Shown here piece after piece: positions 23,566-35,621 of a DNA stretch of 64,000 nucleotides (positions within the stretch are counted from its first letter, which is position 1; each line of letters starts with the position of its first letter). The stretch covers positions 2,604,001 to 2,668,000 of the forward strand of contig OX621165.1 in the NCBI GenBank assembly GCA_951640195.1. The letters are read 5' to 3'. The notes beneath the pieces were generated by a model that made no database searches, was not told the DNA's origin, and saw only the letters and a program-made list of their open reading frames with translations. Both the position numbers and the translations under genes were made by a program. Source of the DNA: Porpolomopsis calyptriformis. Lineage: Eukaryota; Basidiomycota; Agaricomycetes; Agaricales; Hygrophoraceae.

Positions 23566-24134
23566 TAATGATCAGCCAGTGGGATCCCATGGTGCATTTC
23601 ATTCAGATGAATTTACCAAGCTGATACTGATCCAAGATCCAAGCTGAGATAGAGGGGGGGCAGCCTCAATTCTCCGATAACAGTGTTACCATTCCTCCAC
23701 GATTCGAAAGGAAGATGAAGACGAAGATGAAGACGAAGATGATAATGAAAGTTTCTTGATGTTTTTTGTTTTTTTACATGCGAACAGCAGCTGCAAGTTA
23801 CCATGGGACTTACAGATCATTGTAGCCACCTTTCCTCAGCGGTATACCTCACACCTCCACAATCTGTATCCTTCACTTCAATAAATTATAATGAGGATGA
23901 TGGTTTTCACCGTAATATTTATAACTCCTTCAACCAGATGAAGGAGTAGTGGAATGAATCAAATGGCAAAGAAAATGTCAGGGCTTCTTTGTCACCCTCA
24001 AACTTGAGAATACGGCATTCATTTATAGCACATGATCTAATCCAAGTCCTGGATAGAATCATATCGTCTTTGTAGCTTTCAAACTCTTTAATCGAATAAA
24101 TACCCACGTGACCCCCACACATACGTTCATTATC
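23566..24134. other. intergenic with CACGTG box
   Basis: Contains a purine-rich GAAGATGAAGAC simple repeat near 23712-23745 and AT-rich DNA. A CACGTG box at 24105-24110 lies 25 bp before the next start codon. No gene is seen. Confidence 0.5.
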
Positions 24135-26814
24135 ATGGCCACCCAACCGATAGCCAACAAAGAAGGAGAGCTATTTGATGATGAGGCTTTATGGCCAGCC
24201 AAGACATCCACCCTCTTGAATAAACCGTCCAATTTCTGGCGCTTCTCAGAATTATCAACCCAAACAACATTCAAGCTCTTTTTCTACCACAACAACTCAC
24301 TGCGATCTCGCGAAATACACATCCATTACCGCTCTATCCTTGCTTTCCTTGACCTGAGTCATCGCCACAGCTGCCTTGAAGCAGAGAACCAGGTACGACA
24401 TGCAGGACGAATCAAACAGTACCTCCAGAACCTCTGTTTGGCCGTGCAGCATGAGTTGTGGTTTGAGGATCGTAAACTGCTCACTCAAGCATCATTGCGA
24501 TTGAAGACGGTGAAGCAATGGGCCGTCAGAGTCTACCATTCATTTGGACACTCTCAAACAGGTCGCCAACTCTATGCCGATCGTTGCAAAAACGAGAACC
24601 GTCTGCCTTATGAAGATGACGATCCGACTCAATATGGTGAGTAATCTTATCAATATTGGGTGCAACAGCTGATATTAAATCGCTCACTGAAGATTGGAAG
24701 AGTCACATATCCAGGGTCGTGTCATTTGGGAACGAGATGCTTGCGACCGACACTTGGTCAGACTCTCCAGCGACGGCTGGCACTTCAAGCGATGCCGCTC
24801 AAGAGAAATCTGACTCGCTGCAATATCTTATTGCGATCGGATTCATCAACCATCCCAATGAACTGGGCCAAGGAGTGAGCGCCGCTAGTCTTCCCCAAAA
24901 ACGATCTTTGTCCGATGATGAAGAACCCACGAGTCGAAAAAAACATCAACCAGCTACGATATCTGGTATGTGAAGTTATTCGCATCGCATCATCCTTATG
25001 AAGAAGAAGATAACGCATAACATCAGCACCCCTCACCCAGAATAAGCACGACTACTTTACTTCGTTGAGGGGAGTGAACTTTCCCCAGGACGCATCCTCG
25101 ATTCAATGGGCCAATGGGTCGCAAACCGTACTTCCATGGGTTCACGTTCCGGGCCATCAAAATGCAGTCCGTCCATCATTTTGTGCTCGTTCTTGATCAG
25201 CTAACTGAAGCTTTGTTAAGGACGCTAAATTAGTTGAGGTGCTTGCCAAATCACCTGATGGTTCATCTGCAACCCATTCGATAAACAACTGGGACTTGGA
25301 TGAAACTAACTATGTCGTTATCCCACCAAGAGAACCTTCCCAACCACTTCATGCCATCGATGAAGCCGTGCGACTCCATCTCGCTAATCAGCGATGCATT
25401 ATATTACAGGGTCAACATCTTGAAGGTCCGGAGACGTTTTGTAAGGAGGAGATCGAGGCAGCAAGGGGTCCATTAAGCCAGCCAGTTCAGTGGCATGGTA
25501 CGTAAAATCCATCTCTACGATTACTGTGGTTTAATATTGTATAGACGCAAGATTGCGTGCAGTCGGTAGGTCCAAGAAGGAGTCAGATGGCATCATCCAC
25601 AGCCACTCTTCCCTGGGGGAGTTTATCGAGGCATCTGAGGATGTAGACATCTGTGGAAATATCCTGGATGCCCCTTCACTGAGAAATGCCGCCCCCTCTA
25701 TTATATGGTAAGAGTGCTGAGAGCTTGTACATTGGCTTATTTCAACAAGTAACCTTAACAGTCGAATAAGTGACGAAGCACTCGCATTCCAGCTCACAAA
25801 ACATGAATCATTCGCGAAGTTTTGGAAGCACCCTCCAAAGGACAAGTCGAAGCATCACAAGATGCCGAATACTCGACAAGAACTAGTCCTTCCAGGGCCA
25901 CAGGTTATTCGGATGTGCACCTGGCAAATGATGCAGTGGAACCTGCTGACGCATGCTGGCTTCGTAACATTCCCCCACAAGGATGCTAACGGCTTGTGTA
26001 CCTGGATCTATGCGCACGCCGGGATAAAAATTTGGGCCATTATTCGACCTAGATACACAAAAAGTCACAACTCCCGGAACAAGTTGCGCAGCCTGCACAA
26101 GGATATTTGCTTCAGTCAACTACACCAACTGAATCAACATGCTCAGATTTTCACGACGTTTCTTTCTGCAGGGGAGATTCTGTAAGTTTTTATATTATTA
26201 ACGCTCTAAAAATTGATTACTCATGCTCATATATTGATTCTATGTGTCAGAATTATGCCTCCTGGCATTTGGCATGCCGTATACACCCCCACGCCAAGCT
26301 ATTGTTCGGGAGGTCACTTTTATACCTATGAGACGCTTCACCTCACTGAACAATCGCGGGACTTCGACCATATGCATGGTCATTTTTCAACAAATGCAAA
26401 TCACCACGTCTCAAGGTTGCTTTCTCGCATGGTTTTAGCGCTTCCACATGTCGCCAAAAGTCGAAGTGAGCACGTGAATGAATGATATCCCCTCATTTTT
26501 GTTTAAAAGCTAGCTTTCCAGAAATATATCGAAGGCCATTCTTGGCGCTGGCCAGAATGATTCTCAAATCGAATGAGTACCTTTTGCCGGGTGAGCAGAA
26601 AAGGCCAGACCTTCCGATGACCGAGTGGGATGTCCTTTTTCAGGAGGAAGAAGGAGAAATCAACGAGGCCCAGAAACAGATCAAGGCGATACTAGAAAGG
26701 GCAGGAATCAGCCTGACAGCTATGGAGTCAGAAGTACTCGTCAGTGGAGAGTATTGGATGGCGCTCAGTGAAGAAAAATGTTTATCCACCGAACTTTTTC
26801 TTCCACCGCCATAG
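24135..26814 (+). CDS. JmjC-type dioxygenase with N-terminal PWAVR module (gene B)
   Basis: Multi-exon gene starting MATQPIANKEG. Exon 1 (24135-24636) is the shared module (KQWAVRVYHSFGHS, DPTQY), ending in phase 1 before DWKSHISRV (acceptor at 24692). Further exons lead to a JmjC-like core. It contains HKDANGLCTW near 25975 (the H-x-D iron ligands), KIWAIIRP, and after an intron MPPGIWHAVYTP near 26260 with the distal His and GGHFYTYETL. JmjC enzymes use iron and 2-oxoglutarate to demethylate histone lysines or hydroxylate proteins. All three metal ligands seem present. Exon joins between 24970 and 25240 are uncertain. The end (LFLPPP, stop 26812-26814) is clear. Confidence 0.75.
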
Positions 26815-27479
26815 GGACAGTTTCTATTCATTATCTATTGATGTGCTGCTATCATATGCCTGTACTTTGTTACAGTTTTACAATCGATACAATTGAGTTG
26901 GACTTTGATGCTCATGTCTCACGTGAAAAAAAAAAAACATACATGAATACATACATTACCTTGCCTGCGATGAAACCAATTACAACCTCATGTAACCTAG
27001 TAGATATGCCGAACACAATCTGCTTTATTTACATATACAGAAAGGTGGCAGCTTCTGGACTCCCTATCCCTTAGGGAGATAGAGCCCCACGTTGTACTTG
27101 CGGTTAGTGTTTGGCCCAGCAGATGCGCTACACCCTTGAAGCTATTATCTCCCTCGGTTCACCCGTGTGGTTGAATGGTTGGGTCGCGTCGGTTGGCTGG
27201 GTGGGTTGCGCGCAGCTAACTCAGCCTCTGTCTCTCGTAATAGAGCTGCCTTCATTTTCTTCTTTTTATTCCGCTTCCACTTGTTTTGTTTGTAGTTTTT
27301 CCCTCGTTCAACCTGTGCTGTTGAAGTGGGAGAGAAATAAGAATAAGAATAAGTTAATAAATCAATACGCAATAAATAAATTCACGTTGAGTAGCCTGCC
27401 TACTTGGAGGTTCCGAGGTTCGTACCACGGCCACACGTGTAGATGATTGTCTGCTATACAGTAGTCAAAGGATGCTAAG
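26815..27479. other. intergenic between converging genes
   Basis: Contains a CACGTGA followed by a 12-A run near 26920-26940, a T/G-rich tract and an AATAAGAATAAG simple repeat near 27340-27380. Genes B and C converge here, so it holds both 3' ends. No gene is seen. Confidence 0.5.
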
Positions 27480-28579
27480 TTATCGAGCGGCTGAATGAAC
27501 TAACTTGTTTGGCTGCACGATGCATGTTGGCAATGGAGCCCTAAGCCTCTGTTCGATTTCGCCTGCGAATGAAGAAGAAATCTCCTCTGTGGCTGATCAT
27601 CATCATCAGTCTAGATATTTGATATCTGGTGTGGCATGAGACCCATAGATCCCATTCACGTACCAGCTTTTGAGGTAGAATGTGCCAATGCGACATCCAA
27701 TGGTGATTTATCCACATGTGTTGGGTCGATACTTATATCGAACTCAGGGATCTTGACTGTGGCTGATCGTTTAGTCAGGATATCTGATGTAGCATGAGAG
27801 CGATGGATCCCATTCACACACCAGCTTGTTGTGCCAAACAGGTGTCGCCTTTGTCGAGAAGGTCGGCTGCAGAGAGTAAAACGTTTGAAGGGCCCACAGA
27901 GATATGTTCCCTCGCTTTGTTCAGTGCGCTTGCAAGGCTGTCTATAATACGATGACCCGAATTCATCCAGGTATTTTGTTTTTTATATTTGTTGAAAATA
28001 TCTGTCCATCCTATTATAGAACGTAGTATAAACCATCAGGACTTTGGGAGCGATTCATCACGTACGATATTCCAATGGGTTGCCATGCATATAACTCTCC
28101 CAGCCCTGTTCTCTGCATGTGGTGAGATAAGCGTCACGGTCAGGCTTTGAGTGGCCAAAGGAGTGCATCGTTCGAACGGCCCAAGGCCGGGTACTCCAAG
28201 GTTGTTCATTAAAGCTGGAAGGGGGTTCCATTGCGAAGAATTCTTCAAGGAGGTCATCCCTTAGCAGCTCTAAATAGCGCGACATCGATTTATCTCCAGA
28301 AACCAGGCTAGCCCAATATTGAAGATCAAGAAACGCAACCTGTTGGCACAGCATGAATGGCAAGGAAAAGTGGCGAGACTGATTCGTGATGATATTAAAG
28401 GCAATGAATTCCAATGGAAAATACTTCCAGCGTATCTTTGTGTCGGAACCCATCGGTTTGAATAGGTAGTTCTTTGAATTCTCCAATTCAAATAGACACA
28501 GCCAGCTGCTTGGTTGAACCTCTGAGATGCCATCCTGCCATCTATGGGTATCGTTGAGAATAAAATCGAGATCTGCCAT
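27480..28579 (-). CDS. module protein C (PWAVR module plus short tail)
   Basis: Exons 28579-28066, 28010-27822, 27762-27664 and 27592-27480 join to 304 residues with correct phases throughout. Exon 1 is the shared module (QVAFLDLQYWASL, RPWAVRTMHSFGHS, CREQGWESY, NPLEY), followed after the phase-1 intron by RWTDIFNKYKKQNTW. The tail carries no motif I know. The last two introns (27821-27763 and 27663-27593) are alike in sequence and sit in the same AAGCTG/CCACAG exon context, so one intron and its borders were duplicated inside the gene. It is convergent with the JmjC gene. Confidence 0.7.
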
Positions 28580-29817
28580 TGGATTCGGATTCGGTAGTGC
28601 TTTCGGAACTTGTGAATGTTTGTTAATCCTATATTTGGTAGGTGTTCAAATCGAGCCCAGCATAACTTATGCTTGGCTGCGCACTTCAAAAGAGGCAGTT
28701 TGGACAATCGTGAGTGTAATTATAAAAGAAGGATGAACCATAAAATCAAGTGAGATGTTGAGGTCATCTCCATTGGAACTAAAATCGATGAAATTTTATC
28801 ACCGAAGGTCTCTTTTTCTCGTTTGAATAGTAGCGACTTTCTCATTGTATTACAGCATTCGTAACTGAAATTTACTGATAAACAGATCAACTGGCACTGA
28901 TTCGTGGTGATCATGCAATGATTAGATGTACTTTGGGCACGGTGAAGTCAATTTAATGTAGACTAGTCAGCTGCCGCCTTAGCTAAATGTAAGTTTTCCA
29001 ATTTGCTAATGATCCGCACCTACAAACCTACTCTGTGGTATTGTTTTTCAGTAACTAGAAATTTTCATCACTGAAAAGATGTGAGGGGGTGATTGAGTGA
29101 TTTAGTTACTGTTTTTCGTTGATTTCCCTTCCCTTCCTTCCAACAGTCTCATTTTGGCAAAGGTTTGCTAATGTCTTCAACCTTATCGATAGCCTGTATT
29201 ATGGAACGCAATACTTGCCTGCTAAGAAAACTTTAAATGCCGTCAATCTACGACATGCCAAGGTAAAGGGCCTCGGGTACACCTAGTATAGCAACATAAG
29301 ATTAAAGTACGGCTGAAAGACATCTTTGTGCTTCTTCAGACGACTCAGAATCACTTATTTCTCACTTTGTAATGGAGCGTGACTGCCATCCTTGATGATG
29401 TTGGAGAAGCGGTGAATGGTTTGCACCTTGGTGAGTGGTCATCTGGATACCAACACAAAAGGTCATAATGAAAATTCAATTCATAGGGAATATCCGACGT
29501 GCGTGAGCAGATGAAATGTAGGAAAAGAGAGTGCGGGAGTGAGAATGGGTACGAGGGCCACCCTGAGAAGAAGGTAAAGAGGAAGTTGGCTAAGGGAGAA
29601 CAAGGTGGAATCTACAGACGGGAGGGATGGCAAGGGTCACCATCCATGCTTCTCTACTGCATCCGAGAGATTGCGTGCCGAATCTTGATAACCATATTAT
29701 TCAACACAGGGGCCTGATATTCAGATTTTTTAATGAAAGCCTTACCGTTCGATCCCAACCTCAGCATTTCCATCCTCTCGCCGTAACCGTTTGAAATCGT
29801 TTTGATCTCTCTGACCC
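28580..29817. other. intergenic, no supported gene
   Basis: Long AT-rich stretch with only short reading frames. The segment at about 29203-29290 recurs near 44174-44265 (listed as a repeat). A small plus-strand frame around 29499-29717 is rich in Lys/Glu/Gly but shows no support as a gene. Confidence 0.5.
29203..29290 (+). repeat. dispersed repeat, copy 1
   Basis: About 85-90 bp beginning GGAACGCAATACTTGCCTGC and ending at a CGGGTACAC match recurs in direct orientation near 44174-44265 with a few changes and one short insertion. It is probably the remnant end of an unidentified mobile element. Confidence 0.75.
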
Positions 29818-30383
29818 CTAACCATCAATCCCATGGCTCTCCGTCGACTGTGGTCCAATGGGGTCATTATCAGTCCCCGGCTGGGTTGGCGCAGTGACGA
29901 TCCCACAGTGGATTGTTTGCTGGATCTCTTCGGCTATCTTGCCATCGCCATCCGTTGTCGACTGGGTGTTTACCGACGGCTCTGCTATGGTTGTCATCTT
30001 CGTGTTCTTTGAATTGACATAGACGGTCAGTAGTGTTTCTTCAGTTTCCTCATCCGACAAAAATTTGGCCTTCCATTGCTTTCTTCTTCTCGGGCTGACA
30101 GCTTTGGGGATGTTCATCTCATTCGCCTAACACGTCCCCTCTGTCAACCTGAAAAAAAGGAAAAGAGCAAGCTCACCTGGTGATGTTGGGCAGCGTGACT
30201 TTGATTCCCCGCAGATCCTGGTCCCATGGGGTTTCCCTCACCCTCCATCTGGTCTGAGGTCGTAACCCTCTGAGATTGAGATCTAGTGGCCAAGTGAGGC
30301 GACGCGGACACAGTCATGAAGAAGACTGCTGGAGATGGTCGTAGTAGAGGACCGTTCAGGTTCACCCTGTCAAACTGTGGCAT
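29818..30383 (-). CDS. small hypothetical protein
   Basis: Two exons (30383-30177 and 30126-29818, with a 50-nt GTGAGC..TAG intron) join to 171 residues starting MPQFDRVNLNGPLL. The protein is low in hydrophobic residues, with a short basic stretch (SPRRRKQWKAKF) and a Thr/Asp/Gln-rich tail, so it is probably disordered. I do not recognise it. It diverges from the F-box-like gene at 30499 across 115 bp that contain a CACGTG box (30400-30405). Confidence 0.45.
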
Positions 30384-30498
30384 TTTAAGCGACCCTAGCC
30401 ACGTGAATAATCGATTTTAGTTGAGAGTGAGTCAAAGCGTCGAGGTCGACTTAGTATATAGAGCAGCCGAAAGTCTCCCAAAACCACCATCATCCATC

Positions 30499-31302
30499 AT
30501 GATTTCCCTTCCCATAGATCTGTGGCTCAAAATTATCCCCTACATTCAGAACTCGTCCCAAGATCTGCTCGCACTGGCACTAGTAAACAGGAACTTTGCC
30601 TCCGTTGTGTTTCCATTCCTGGCCCGATACATGCTTGTCGATCCAATGCCAAAGCCGCAACACCCGATTCGTTTCCTTGAATTCACCTCCATCAGGAATT
30701 GGCACGGCGGTTGGGTTCAGCAAAATTTGAAGAGGGCTGGGAGCAACCTGAGGGTCACCAGGTTGGGATTCAATACGTCCGGTTGTCAGTGTTTCAGGTT
30801 ATTCCTATGTGTCTGGGTTTTATCGCTAACCCCGCATGAAGATGACTGCGTCGAACTCACGCACCTAAACTTTTTCCACAACGTGTGGCTCAGGGAAGTT
30901 ACCCTCTCTGGATTACGACTAAGACGGCTGGGTAACGTCAACCTAATCGATATCTCGAGGATATTTGCTGGATGTTCTATGGAAGATTTGACCAAGTTCA
31001 CTCTCGATCTTACACGGGCCAACTGGGATAACTGCATCAAAGTCAATTGGGCCCTCCTCGACGCATATCTTTCCTCGAGACCTTCCCTTCAATCTGTGCA
31101 CATTTTAGGCCCTCTGTCTGTGATGGAGGTCAGCGATATCATGCCACTGGTCACCGCGAAGGGCATCCTTGATGTCACGTTCAGGCCAACTTTGCCGGAA
31201 CCATCGGTACCATTGGTACCATGGCCATCTATATCTGGGCGGATACGTAGGAGGAAGTTTCGAAGAAGGAAGGGGAGTGGAACGGGGCAGGATACAGGTT
31301 GA
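30499..31302 (+). CDS. F-box-like protein, paralogue 1
   Basis: Single reading frame of 267 residues starting MISLPIDLWLKIIPYIQ. The N-terminus has the leucine-rich F-box pattern (LPIDLWLKII ... DLLALALVNRNFASVVFPFL) that docks Skp1 in SCF ubiquitin ligases. The rest resembles the short irregular LRR-like tails common in basidiomycete F-box proteins (VTRLGFNTSGCQC, FTLDLTRANWDNC, SLQSVHILGPL). It is the mirror partner of the gene at 32822-32079. The C-terminus diverges into a basic Arg/Lys run. Substrates are unknown. Confidence 0.65.
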   Translation: MISLPIDLWLKIIPYIQNSSQDLLALALVNRNFASVVFPFLARYMLVDPMPKPQHPIRFLEFTSIRNWHGGWVQQNLKRAGSNLRVTRLGFNTSGCQCFRLFLCVWVLSLTPHEDDCVELTHLNFFHNVWLREVTLSGLRLRRLGNVNLIDISRIFAGCSMEDLTKFTLDLTRANWDNCIKVNWALLDAYLSSRPSLQSVHILGPLSVMEVSDIMPLVTAKGILDVTFRPTLPEPSVPLVPWPSISGRIRRRKFRRRKGSGTGQDTG

Positions 31303-32078
31303 ATAGGAACGGGGCAATGTTATCCTGTAACAATCTGTTGAAATGGATCCGTTATGACCCTGGCTGATACTGACCAGTCCGAAGTGGAAGATATTGTCCT
31401 CTTGAGACTACCCAAGCCGAAGTCAGAGAACACAGAGAGAGATCGTTGTCATTGTTACTACATACATTTGCATCTGTGTCTACTTTTTATATGTATGCGA
31501 CATCAAAGGGGTCAGGGCTTTGTGATCCTTTGATAGCACGATAGCCGATTGGTTGTTTGAAAAGATAGTTGAGACGGGATTGGGCCAAATACTTCACCAA
31601 TAAAGGTGCGGAGCCATAAGGCTTCCTTTGCAGCACGAGTTGCTACATATTTAGCTTTAGGGATCTCTCCGATGGGAAATGGCAGGGCGAATCTGCGTGG
31701 GTGACAAAAGCAACAGTTCGATATTACTTGCAGCCGCTGCGCAATCCAACAATCTTTCTTCTCAGTAATATCGTGCTATCAAAGGATCACAAAGCGCTTC
31801 GCTTTGTAGGTTAGACCCCTTCGATGTCGTATACATATAAAAAGTAGACACAGATGCAGCAACAATGACAACGATCTCTCTCTGTGTTCTCCGCCTTGGG
31901 CTTGGGTCGTCTCAAGAGGACGATATCTTCCAATCCAGACTCATCAGTATCAGGCAGGGTCATCATACGCGATCCATTGCAACAGATGGCTACAGGATAA
32001 CGTCACCACATTCCCATTCAACCCGTATCCTGCCCCCTTCCACTACCCTTCCTTCTTCAAAACTTCTTCCTGCCTCGC
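31303..32078. other. centre of the F-box palindrome
   Basis: Holds the 3' flanks of both F-box-like genes as inverted arms and the unique spacer (about 31560-31755). No further gene is supported. Confidence 0.6.
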
Positions 32079-32822
32079 TTACATACCCACCCACGATAGG
32101 GATGGCCATGGTACCGATGGTTCCGGCAGGGTTGGCATGGATGTCACCCTAAGGATGCCCTTGGTGCCAATCAGTGGCATGATATCGTTGACCTCTATCA
32201 CAAACAGAGGGCCTAAAATGTGCACAGATTGAAGGGAAGGTCTCGAGGAAAGATATGCGTCGAGGAGGGCCCAATTGACGTTGACGCAGTTATCCAGGTT
32301 GGCCCGTGTAAGATCCAGAGTGAACTTGGTCAAAGCACTCATCAGACATCCAGCAAATATTCTCGAGATATCGATTGTGTCGTAGTGACCCGGCATTTTT
32401 AGTCGTAATCCAGAGAGGGTAACTTCCCTGAGGTATAAGTTGCGGGAAAAGCTTAACCGCTCGAGTTCTAGGCAGTCATCTTTATGCGGGATTAGTGATA
32501 AAGCCCAGACATATAGGAATAAACTAAAACACTGACATCCGGAGGCATCGAATCCCAACCTGGCGACCCACAGGTTACTCCCGGCCATCTCCAGATGTTC
32601 CTGAACCAAATCGCCGCCCCACTCTGAAATGGCGGTGAACTCAACAAGGTGGATAGGGTGTCGCGGCTGTGGCAATGGATTGACGATGGCATATTGGGCC
32701 AGGGAGGGCAACACAGCGGAGGAAACATCCCTATTCACTAGGGATAGTGCGAGTAGATCCCTGGGCCTGTCCTGAATGTGGGAGATTATTTTGAACCACA
32801 GCTCTAGGGGAAGGAGGATCAT
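32079..32822 (-). CDS. F-box-like protein, paralogue 2
   Basis: 247 residues starting MILLPLELWFKIISHIQ, with the same F-box-like N-terminus (DLLALSLVNRDVSSAVLPSL) and the same tail blocks (VARLGFDASGCQC, FTLDLTRANLDNC, SLQSVHILGPL) as its inverted partner at 30499. The two differ at many residues yet both stay open, so they are either under selection or decaying slowly. It ends earlier than its partner, within the PWPSLS segment. Confidence 0.65.
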   Translation of the reverse strand: MILLPLELWFKIISHIQDRPRDLLALSLVNRDVSSAVLPSLAQYAIVNPLPQPRHPIHLVEFTAISEWGGDLVQEHLEMAGSNLWVARLGFDASGCQCFSLFLYVWALSLIPHKDDCLELERLSFSRNLYLREVTLSGLRLKMPGHYDTIDISRIFAGCLMSALTKFTLDLTRANLDNCVNVNWALLDAYLSSRPSLQSVHILGPLFVIEVNDIMPLIGTKGILRVTSMPTLPEPSVPWPSLSWVGM

Positions 32823-33480
32823 GATGGATGGTGGGTGGTGGCTTAGGGAGAAAGTGGAGAATTGGGGTCGAGAAAAAATGAGGGGATTTTATAGTGTGGA
32901 TGCCACGATTATTGTGGCTTGTGGCAAACGAGCTCTGCCCACGCTCACTGTCGATTGGCTTGGTTTTCTCGCCCCTTAATTCTCAGACCGCGGTAGGTTC
33001 ATGTCCTGTCAGCGAACGCTGCATGCGTCATGCAGTTAGTCAGTGCTACACAGCGCTATGTTACCATTCACCTTCGGTCGGCCTGGTTCTTGCCTCTTAG
33101 CTTCACTGCACCACAATGTATCACCACCTTTTAACCAAGTACACTCTGTTCGGAACAGAGCGGTTCGGTTCAGAGGAGTACACTGAAACTCTGTTAGACT
33201 GCTCTCCAACCTTTGCTTCAAACGGAATGCATTTATTTCAGCCAGGCCTCTAAGTGAACGCAAGGGAGAAGGGCAGGTAGAAGAAGGTGGCAGGATCAGG
33301 ATCGAATGGCGCAGTGTTATTCCACAGTTGTCCTCTACTTTTTAGCTCAATCTACAGCTCCATCGACTCAATACGGTATATGCAGTGAAGTATAGCAGGC
33401 GTAGCTGATAAATCTCGACAAACAAACCATACTTGCCCCGATCACTTTAGTGCATCTTGCTAAATCTCTTGATAAAATCC
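32823..33480. other. intergenic with dispersed satellite-related element
   Basis: At 32935-33110 lies, in reverse orientation, a monomer related to the satellite at 47.1-48.8 kb. At 33135-33245 lies a segment related (reverse orientation) to 46795-46930, with the perfect inverted arms CTCTGTTC/GAACAGAG at 33144-33160. No gene is seen. Confidence 0.65.
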
Positions 33481-35487
33481 ATGGAGACTGATTTGCATGC
33501 TCTCGAAACTAGCTGGTGGCCTGTTGGAAAGGTCCCGCAGGCCACGGTTCCGCTATCCTCACGATGCTATATCAAAAACACCACCCAGGATGGACTCATG
33601 TCAGTCCAAGCGGCCCAACATATTTGTTCTCTCCCGATAAAGTGGAGGCCAATATTCACCGTCATTGACTTGTGCCAGCTTCAGCTGCAATTTCAAAAAG
33701 AGGATGGAGGGAGTCATCTTGGAAAGTTGATGGTATGGTATGACATGCTTAGGACGTATATCATAAAGGAAGCGCAAAGAGAAAAGCCTGCGTCTGGCAG
33801 TCTTTGGATTCCTGATGTCGTTCATCGGTTCTGTGTTCGACTGGAGCTAGGGAAGGCCCACCAGCCCAAAAAACTCAAAGCATTCGAAGCCGAGCTTAGA
33901 AGCCATTATTCTTCCAGACAACACTGGTGGTATGGTAAGATATCGATATTTTCAAGGCTAGGCTTGAGTAATAAATGCTTGTATACCCAGACCTTTTATC
34001 CTGGAAGCAGAGCAAAGAATTCTACTGGCTTCCCCAAGTCCTAAAATCCGTTGATCCTTTCAGTGACCGATCGAATTGCACCACCTGGCTTGACGGTTTC
34101 GAAGCAGACTGCATCTTATTTGGGTTCACCAATCGTTTGGAGGCTGTCGCGATCTCCTCCGTGGAACTTGAGCGTGTACCTGAGCTTGAACTTGGACCTG
34201 GGTATGAACACGAACACGAATATGAACAAGATGATAACGATCAAGGTGAGGGTGAAGGTGAAGGTGTGTGATCCTGATGTCAATTCGATAGCTTGTTAAG
34301 TACTTATCATTCAATTAATTTCATGAGCTCCAAAAAGGAAGCGAGGACGCCCACGCAAGGACAAGCATGTTGAATTATCTAATGATTTCCCCAAAGCACG
34401 GATTCTGAGGAGTGGAGAGAGGGTTGCATCTTGCCCTATGGATTTCTTTCAGACCCTCCCTGCATTAACGGGGGGTGATGTCCCCAGAAAAAAGGCCATG
34501 AGAAAGGTACCGACTATGTTATTTTTCAATGGCGTCATATTCACCATACACAGAGAATTCAAGCGAATACAAAACCAGAAGCAGAAGCAGGCGTCTCAGC
34601 AAAGTCACTACCTGCTTCTCCTGGCAAGGACTTCCAGGTTTGTTTGTAGTTTTATGTTTGTATTTGAATGATTTGTACAGGTAAGACGCCCTAAGCAGCC
34701 CTCATTGGCAAGGCGTATACCCTCCTCAGCTATACCATCTGTGAATCACCCTCAGCAGGTGGGTCTTATCTTCTTCATACCTAGTCAGAAGCAATGGCGA
34801 TTTATCCAAGAATTCGTCCAGAAAAATCGAAATCGAAATCTATCCGAAAGCCTGCTTGTAGGTCTGGATCCAGAAATAGAGGTTGAGAAAAGGAAAAGGG
34901 TATAGTATTTTCCCCATCATGTGCCTCGTGTATGCTTATATGTATGTCTCCTAGGATACGAAGGGGAAGGGGCGCGCTACAGACACCACTCTGGTGGGTA
35001 TCAGGCTTGCATTCGAGTCATTCGGAGTACAAGTCCAGATGGATGGTGACGGTAGCCATCCTTTTTCTTCTAGGTTGTGGATGATGGTCACGATAAGCTA
35101 GAACCAGAACCCATCCCACGTTGGGTGAAATTGCTCCTTCAGCCACTCAGCGGTAATGCAGATGACCTCGCAACCCACCTCCTTGATCTATCGGATGCAA
35201 CGAAAGGATACGACAAGAAAGGCATATGGGTCGATTTGTCACACTTTGATGTAGACATGGTATGTCTTTCTGTCGAATATGGGGGTATTGCATCCATCCA
35301 TTTTTCTGACTAGATCAAGAATCTGGTGATGGAGTGGAAAAAGCGACAAGACTTGGCAAATTTCACTATGTTTGAGGACAACGACGAGTTGGTTTTCATG
35401 AAGAGAACGTTCAAAGGCATACACGCCCTCATTGCCAAAGGTGCCATGCACAACTTTCATAAGTATGTTGAGGAAATGATGAAATGA
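33481..35487 (+). CDS. AT-hook protein with N-terminal module (gene D)
   Basis: Multi-exon gene. Exon 1 (33481-33934, METDLHALETSWW) is a diverged version of the shared module (WIPDVVHRFCVRLELG, ending HWWY). It stops in phase 1, and exon 2 (from 33991) opens DLLSWKQSKEFYW. An acidic stretch (EHEHEYEQDD) and then an AT-hook (PKRKRGRPRKDK near 34340) follow, so it should bind the minor groove of AT-rich DNA. Later exons read IPRWVKLLLQPLSG, KKGIWVDLSHFDVDM and the end YVEEMMK (stop 35485-35487). Central exon borders (34430-35080) are uncertain. No enzyme motif is seen. Confidence 0.65.
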
Positions 35488-35621
35488 AGACAAGGTTGCG
35501 ATGCACAAATGAATAGAATGGCTGAATGAACGAATGCTGAACGAATGCTGAATGCTATTACAGCTAATAAAGCTACCCCATCTTCAGACAAAAACCAGGT
35601 GAATAGTACAGTGAGTGTATA

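Larger units (their letters stand above)
30499..32822. repeat. inverted duplication carrying two F-box-like genes
   Basis: The plus-strand gene and its 3' flank (30499 to about 31560) match the minus strand of about 31755-32822. The match runs past both stop codons. For example, a tract containing GACACAGATGCA and ATACATATAAAAAGTAGAC near 31835-31860 has its complement near 31460-31510. About 195 bp of spacer lies between the arms, so the region is a long imperfect palindrome. Confidence 0.8.

Noticed and set aside
27111..27446. tRNA-like or LINE-like tail near 27.1-27.4 kb
   Set aside because: No cloverleaf, no target duplication and no A run at the end.
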